The notes beneath the pieces are model-generated. The model was not told where the DNA came from, made no database searches, and was given only the letters and a program-made list of their open reading frames with translations. DNA of 64,000 bases from Gammaproteobacteria bacterium (GTDB lineage Bacteria; Pseudomonadota; Gammaproteobacteria; SZUA-229): positions 1-64,000 of the forward strand of contig JAPHRO010000033.1 in NCBI GenBank assembly GCA_026195895.1, given 5' to 3'. Positions 58,802-64,000 of this stretch are shown here, piece by piece (position 1 is the stretch's first letter; each line of letters starts with the position of its first letter). Both the position numbers and the translations under genes were made by a program.

Positions 58802-60022
58802 TCAGGTTTCTCGATCCAGCAACGCATCGACAAATTCCCGAGCATGGAATTCGCGCAGGTCGTCGATACCTTCACCAACACCGATGAACCGAATCGGTAT
58901 ACCCAGTTTTTCGGCAATGGCGAAGACGATGCCGCCCTTGGCGGTGCCATCCAGTTTAGTCAGTGCCAGACCTGTCAGTCCCATCGCTTCATTGAATTGC
59001 TGTGCCTGAATCAGACCGTTCTGACCAAAACCCGCATCCATTACCAGCAATACTTCGTGGGGCGCAGTGTCATCGAGTTTTTTCATCACGCGTTTTATTT
59101 TGATGAGTTCATCCATCAGGTTGGACTGGGTGTGCAGGCGGCCGGCAGTATCGGCGATAACGATGTCGATGTTTCTGGCGCGGGCAGAGTCGATGGCATC
59201 ATAGATGACCGAGGCGGAATCCGCGCCAGTGCCCTGGGCGATAACCGGGATGTCGTTGCGTTCGCCCCAGGTTTGTAATTGTTCGACGGCCGCGGCGCGG
59301 AACGTATCGCCGGCGGCCAGCATGACCTTATGTCCCTGGTGCTGGAAGCGCCTGGCCAGCTTGCCAATGGTGGTCGTTTTACCGGCGCCGTTAATACCCA
59401 CCACCAGAATGACGAAAGGTGAACGGGTCGAGTCAATAGTCAGTGGTTGATTGCAGGGTTGCAGGATATTTTCCATATCATCGCAGAGCGCTTCGAACAG
59501 CGCTTCGGCGTTATTCAGTTCCTTGCGGGAGACACGTCGGGTCAGATTGTTGATGATTTTACTGGTGGCCTCAATACCCACATCGGCCATGATTAAACGT
59601 GTTTCCAGCTCCTCCATGAGTTCATCGTCGAGGGTTTTTTTACCCAGTACCAGATCTGCCATGCCATCGGTGAGGCCATGACGGGTTTTGCTCAGTCGAT
59701 TGCGCAGGCTGGAAAATAAGCCCGGTTTTGATGCTTTTTCCTGCTTATCATCGGTTTCGGTTTCGGTTTCGGTTTCGGTTTCGGTTTCGGTTTCGGTTTC
59801 GACTGTAGCGGCTATAGTTTCTTCAGTAGTCGATTCAGCTACTGCTACAGTCGGGACTGGCTCGACCGGTGTGTCGGGTTTTTCTACGGCGTCAATAGCT
59901 TCGGGAGCTTCGGGCGGGGCTTCAGGTTCCACCAGTTCCGTTGCAGGTGACGCATTTTCAGCGGGCAGTTCTTCTGCTTCAGGCTTTGTTTTATCTTTGT
60001 TGCGGCGTAGGAAACCAAACAT
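58802..60022 (-). CDS. ftsY: Signal recognition particle receptor FtsY
   Basis: A 406-residue SRP-GTPase that docks SRP-ribosome complexes at the membrane. The acidic N-terminal A domain (about residues 1-100) contains a pure Glu-Thr dipeptide run encoded by a hexanucleotide repeat. The NG domain follows: GINGAGKTTTIGKLA (G1), AAGDTFRAAAVEQL, IADTAGRLHTQSNLMDEL (G3), LTKLDGTAKGG (G4) and a C-terminal GVGEGIDDLREF. It is the first gene of ftsYEX and divergent from the M16 peptidase gene. Confidence 0.97.
   Translation of the reverse strand: MFGFLRRNKDKTKPEAEELPAENASPATELVEPEAPPEAPEAIDAVEKPDTPVEPVPTVAVAESTTEETIAATVETETETETETETETETDDKQEKASKPGLFSSLRNRLSKTRHGLTDGMADLVLGKKTLDDELMEELETRLIMADVGIEATSKIINNLTRRVSRKELNNAEALFEALCDDMENILQPCNQPLTIDSTRSPFVILVVGINGAGKTTTIGKLARRFQHQGHKVMLAAGDTFRAAAVEQLQTWGERNDIPVIAQGTGADSASVIYDAIDSARARNIDIVIADTAGRLHTQSNLMDELIKIKRVMKKLDDTAPHEVLLVMDAGFGQNGLIQAQQFNEAMGLTGLALTKLDGTAKGGIVFAIAEKLGIPIRFIGVGEGIDDLREFHAREFVDALLDRET
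59751..59801. repeat. Hexanucleotide microsatellite inside ftsY
   Basis: Eight perfect tandem copies of TCGGTT (59751-59798) plus a partial one; on the coding strand GAAACC, i.e. Glu-Thr repeats in the acidic A domain. Copy-number changes would stay in frame. Confidence 0.9.
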
Positions 60023-60141
60023 AATTATCTAATAGGTTGTATATCAGGATGCGCTTATCCTATCATCGCCATTACTCAGGTGAAACTTTTAAGTTATCGT
60101 CTGAGTCCTATGCGCAAGATAACTAACCGTGAGGGAACTCT

Positions 60142-61554
60142 ATGCGATTACTCGCATTACTGGGCGTTGCTCTGCTTACCCAGGGCCTGGTTGCCTGCCA
60201 GACAACAGTCAAACCTGCTACAGAACAGCAGGCATCTGATTCCGATGCAAAAGTGCAGACTTTTATGCTGGATAACGGCATGAAAATACTGGTGCATGAA
60301 AATCATCGTGCACCGGTAGTGGTATCACAGGTCTGGTACAAGGTCGGCAGCAGCTATGAATATGACGGCATTACCGGCGTATCCCATGCGCTGGAACATA
60401 TGATGTTCAAGGGCACGAAAAATTTAAAACCGGGTGAATTTTCAGAAATTATTGCAGCCAATGGCGGTAGCGAAAATGCCTTTACCGGCAAGGATTACAC
60501 CGCCTATTTTCAACGTATAGCCAGTGACCGGCTGGAGCTGTGTCTGAAATGGGAAGCCGATCGCATGCGCAATCTGGTCATGGACGAGGCAGAGTTTAAA
60601 AAGGAAATCGAAGTCATCAAGGAAGAGCGTCGTATGCGTACCGATGACGAGCCGACTTCATTAACCTATGAGCGATTTAATGCCGTCGCATTTTTAAATT
60701 CCTCTTATCACCAGCCCATCATCGGCTGGATGGAAGACCTCGACACCATGACCATGGAAAATTTACGGGACTGGTACGAAACCTGGTATGCGCCGAATAA
60801 CGCAACGTTAGTCGTGTCCGGTGATGTTAAGGCGGCGGATGTTTATCAGTTGGCAAAAAAATATTTTGGTCCGCTCAAACCTTCTGTTATTCCGGAAGTA
60901 AAGCCGCGGCGTGAAGTTAAACAGCAGGGTGAGCGTCGGATTACGATCAAAGCCCCGGCCAAGGTACCGTATCTGCTCATGGGTTACAAAGTGCCGGTTT
61001 TAAAAACGGCGGCTGAACCCTGGGAGGCCTATGCGCTGGAAGTGCTGGCGGGCGTACTGGATGGCGGCGATAGTACCCGGCTGAGTTCCGAGCTGGTGCG
61101 TAATCGGGAGATCGCCTCATCGGCGGGTGCAGGTTACGATTTATATAATCGCCAGGACAGTCTGTTTTTATTCGATGGTACGCCGACCAAAAAAAGCTCA
61201 ATGGCAAAGCTGGAACAGGCGCTGATCAATGAAGTGAAAAGAATTCAACAGACGCCACCGGATGAAGCCGAACTGGAGCGAGTCAAGGCACTGGTAATGG
61301 CGTCTGCGGTTTATGAGCAGGATTCCAGTTTTTACCAGGCAATGCAGCTGGGTATTCTGGAAACCATCGGGCTTGGCTGGGAGCACAAAGCCGAATACCT
61401 GAAAAATATCGAAGCGATTACTGCTGAACAGGTGCAGGCAGTGGCGCAGAAGTATCTGGTGCCGGACCAGTTAACCGTTGCCGTACTGGATCCTCAGCCC
61501 ATAACAGGGCGTCGTGTTGCAAAATCAACGGGAGGGTCGCGTCATGGCCACTAA
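60142..61554 (+). CDS. M16-family zinc metallopeptidase (catalytic)
   Basis: A 470-residue exported lipoprotein-type protease. Signal ends in LVAC (MRLLALLGVALLTQGLVAC). The inverted zinc motif HxxEH is SHALEHMMFKGT, with the downstream Glu about 75 residues later (KEIEVIKEERRMRTDDEP), so it should be active. It cleaves short peptides in the periplasm; natural substrates are unknown. It overlaps the next gene, the inactive partner, by 11 nt. The pair beside ftsY and rsmD is conserved in Pseudomonas. Confidence 0.92.
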   Translation: MRLLALLGVALLTQGLVACQTTVKPATEQQASDSDAKVQTFMLDNGMKILVHENHRAPVVVSQVWYKVGSSYEYDGITGVSHALEHMMFKGTKNLKPGEFSEIIAANGGSENAFTGKDYTAYFQRIASDRLELCLKWEADRMRNLVMDEAEFKKEIEVIKEERRMRTDDEPTSLTYERFNAVAFLNSSYHQPIIGWMEDLDTMTMENLRDWYETWYAPNNATLVVSGDVKAADVYQLAKKYFGPLKPSVIPEVKPRREVKQQGERRITIKAPAKVPYLLMGYKVPVLKTAAEPWEAYALEVLAGVLDGGDSTRLSSELVRNREIASSAGAGYDLYNRQDSLFLFDGTPTKKSSMAKLEQALINEVKRIQQTPPDEAELERVKALVMASAVYEQDSSFYQAMQLGILETIGLGWEHKAEYLKNIEAITAEQVQAVAQKYLVPDQLTVAVLDPQPITGRRVAKSTGGSRHGH

Positions 61555-62875
61555 AATATTCTCGAAAGTTTTGCTGCTGCTGGGTTTGTCTTTTTCAGGC
61601 CAGTTATTCGCGGCGCCTGAAATTCAGAGCTGGCAAACCGACAATGGTGCGCGGGTTAATTTTGTGCCGGTAATGGACTTGCCCATGCTGGATGTGCGTG
61701 TGGTATTCGATGCGGGTAGTGCACGGGATAATGGTATAGGCGGTGTGGCGCTGTTAACTAATGGTTTACTGGCGGAAGGTGCTGGCAAACAGAGTGCGCA
61801 AAAACTGGCGGAGCAATTTGAAGCCGTGGGCGCGGATTTTTCCAATGGGTCATTGAAAGATATGGCCTGGGTGAGTTTGCGTAGTTTGCGTGAAGATCGC
61901 TATTTGCAACCGGCATTAAAAAATCTGAAAAACATTTTAAGCCAGCCTGATTTTCTGCCAGAGTCTTTTAATCGCGAACTGAACCGCATGAAAATTTCGC
62001 GCCAGGCCAGCAAACAGTCGCCCAGCACTATAGCCTCGGAGGCTTTTTATAAAGCGCTGTATGATGATCATCCTTATGCCCTGCCTTCAGGGGGAACGGA
62101 TGAAAGCCTGCAGCGTTTAACACTGGGACACGTAACCGCGTTTTATAAGCAATATTATGTGGCCAGAAATGCGGTGATTTCTATTGTCGGGCAAATGACC
62201 CGGCAACAGGCCGAGGAGATGGCAAACGAACTGGTCTCCGGGCTTGCCAGTGGTGAACGAGCCGAGGCCTTGCCTGAAGTGAAACCACTAACAGCATCGA
62301 AAACGATTCGTATAGATTTTCCCTCGCGGCAAAGTCATGTGCTGGTCGGTCAGCCAGGTACCCGACGTGGTGATGCCGATTATTTTGCCCTGTATGTTGC
62401 CAATCACCCGTTTGGCGGTAGTGGTTTTACCTCGCGGCTGGTAGATGAAGTGCGGGAGAAACGCGGGCTGGCCTACAGCGTTTATAGTTATTTCTCGCCC
62501 ATGCGTGCCGATGGCCCATTCATGCTGGGATTACAGACGCGTAATGATCAGGCCGAGCAGGCACTCGATATCGTTAACAAAGAGCTGCAGAAATATGTTG
62601 CTGAAGGTCCGACAGACGATGAACTCAATGCCAGCTTACAGAATATTACCGGCGGTTTCCCACTGAAAACCGATAGTAATAAAAAAATCATCGAGTATTT
62701 ATCAATGATCGGGTTTTATGATTTGCCGCTGGATTATCTGAATACTTTTATCGGCAAGGTTAAAGCCGTCAATCAGTCAGCCATAAAGGATGTACTGCAG
62801 CGACGTGTTCAACCCGACAGGATGATCACGGTGATTGTGGGTGGCCAGTCATCAGCCGCTGCTGCGGGTGGTTGA
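61544..62875 (+). CDS. M16-family peptidase-like, non-catalytic partner
   Basis: A 443-residue exported protein with a cleavable signal (MATKIFSKVLLLLGLSFSGQLFA). It has the M16 fold but where the zinc motif should be it reads GVALLTNGLLAEGAG, so it lacks HxxEH. The C-terminal domain keeps the substrate-closing RGLAYSVYSYFSPM (R/Y pair). M16B enzymes work as a heterodimer of one active and one inactive chain, as here. ATG 61544 has GGGAGG upstream and is preferred over the track's 61514. Confidence 0.9.
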   Translation: MATKIFSKVLLLLGLSFSGQLFAAPEIQSWQTDNGARVNFVPVMDLPMLDVRVVFDAGSARDNGIGGVALLTNGLLAEGAGKQSAQKLAEQFEAVGADFSNGSLKDMAWVSLRSLREDRYLQPALKNLKNILSQPDFLPESFNRELNRMKISRQASKQSPSTIASEAFYKALYDDHPYALPSGGTDESLQRLTLGHVTAFYKQYYVARNAVISIVGQMTRQQAEEMANELVSGLASGERAEALPEVKPLTASKTIRIDFPSRQSHVLVGQPGTRRGDADYFALYVANHPFGGSGFTSRLVDEVREKRGLAYSVYSYFSPMRADGPFMLGLQTRNDQAEQALDIVNKELQKYVAEGPTDDELNASLQNITGGFPLKTDSNKKIIEYLSMIGFYDLPLDYLNTFIGKVKAVNQSAIKDVLQRRVQPDRMITVIVGGQSSAAAAGG

Positions 62876-62914
62876 TCTTGTCCTGTATCAAAATTTGTCC
62901 TGTTTCGTTCGTGT

Positions 62915-64000
<1,086 letters not shown>

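Overview
This 64 kb window is dense, ordinary chromosome of a gammaproteobacterium. There is no phage, no intact transposase, no CRISPR array, and no rRNA or tRNA that I can see. Gene content and order match blocks known from Pseudomonas-like Gammaproteobacteria: pyrC'-pyrB-pyrR-ruvX-yqgE-tonB-gshB-pilGHIJ-chpA; pilMNOPQ-aroKB-damX-gltB; tsaD/rpsU-yqeY; and ftsYEX-rpoH beside an M16 peptidase pair, rsmD and coaD. A DsrC-type protein with both redox cysteines and a DNR-like regulator hint at a sulfur-metabolising, facultatively anaerobic lineage. The genus cannot be fixed from this sequence.

Layout. 0-5.3 kb: small MGMT-like protein, cysteine-cluster protein, a nested palindromic repeat, an RND exporter and a Crp/Fnr regulator with a perfect FNR-type box. 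5.3-12.1 kb (minus): pyrimidine genes (including a metal-site-less pseudo-dihydroorotase), ruvX, yqgE, a TonB-like protein, apbE, gshB. 12.3-22.1 kb (plus): Pil-Chp chemosensory operon that controls type IV pili. 22.1-26.5 kb (minus): rsmE, metF, ahcY, metK, with two SAH-riboswitch-like aptamers, one before ahcY and one before metK. 26.8-37.7 kb (minus): dnaG, gltB, DamX-like ATPase, dgt, aroB, aroK. 37.7-44.8 kb (minus): two lipoprotein genes, then pilQPONM. 45.2-47.7 kb: ponA (plus). 47.7-51.1 kb (minus): hemE, gltD, yqeY, rpsU. 51.2-55 kb: tsaD, plsY, bioH, bioC, dsrC/tusE. 55-60 kb (minus): rpoH with a perfect CIRCE element, a double-receiver protein, ftsX, ftsE, ftsY. 60.1-64 kb (plus): two M16 peptidases, rsmD, coaD (cut by the window end).

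How the genes work together. pilMNOPQ and the Pil-Chp cluster are the alignment/secretin apparatus and its signalling control. metK, ahcY and metF form the activated methyl cycle, with riboswitches that sense its inhibitory by-product SAH. gltB and gltD encode the two glutamate synthase subunits but lie about 16 kb apart. The order yqeY-gltD-hemE-ponA-pilMNOPQ-aroKB-gltB-dnaG is what results if the usual ponA-to-hemE block is circularly permuted and inserted between yqeY and dnaG.

The most interesting observations are the twin SAH aptamers (especially the one on metK), the apparent circular permutation, CIRCE control of the heat-shock sigma factor gene, the DsrC with a C-terminal tail, and two lipoproteins wedged between pilQ and aroK. 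No wholly new multi-gene system is evident. The lipoprotein pair is the least explained gene content.
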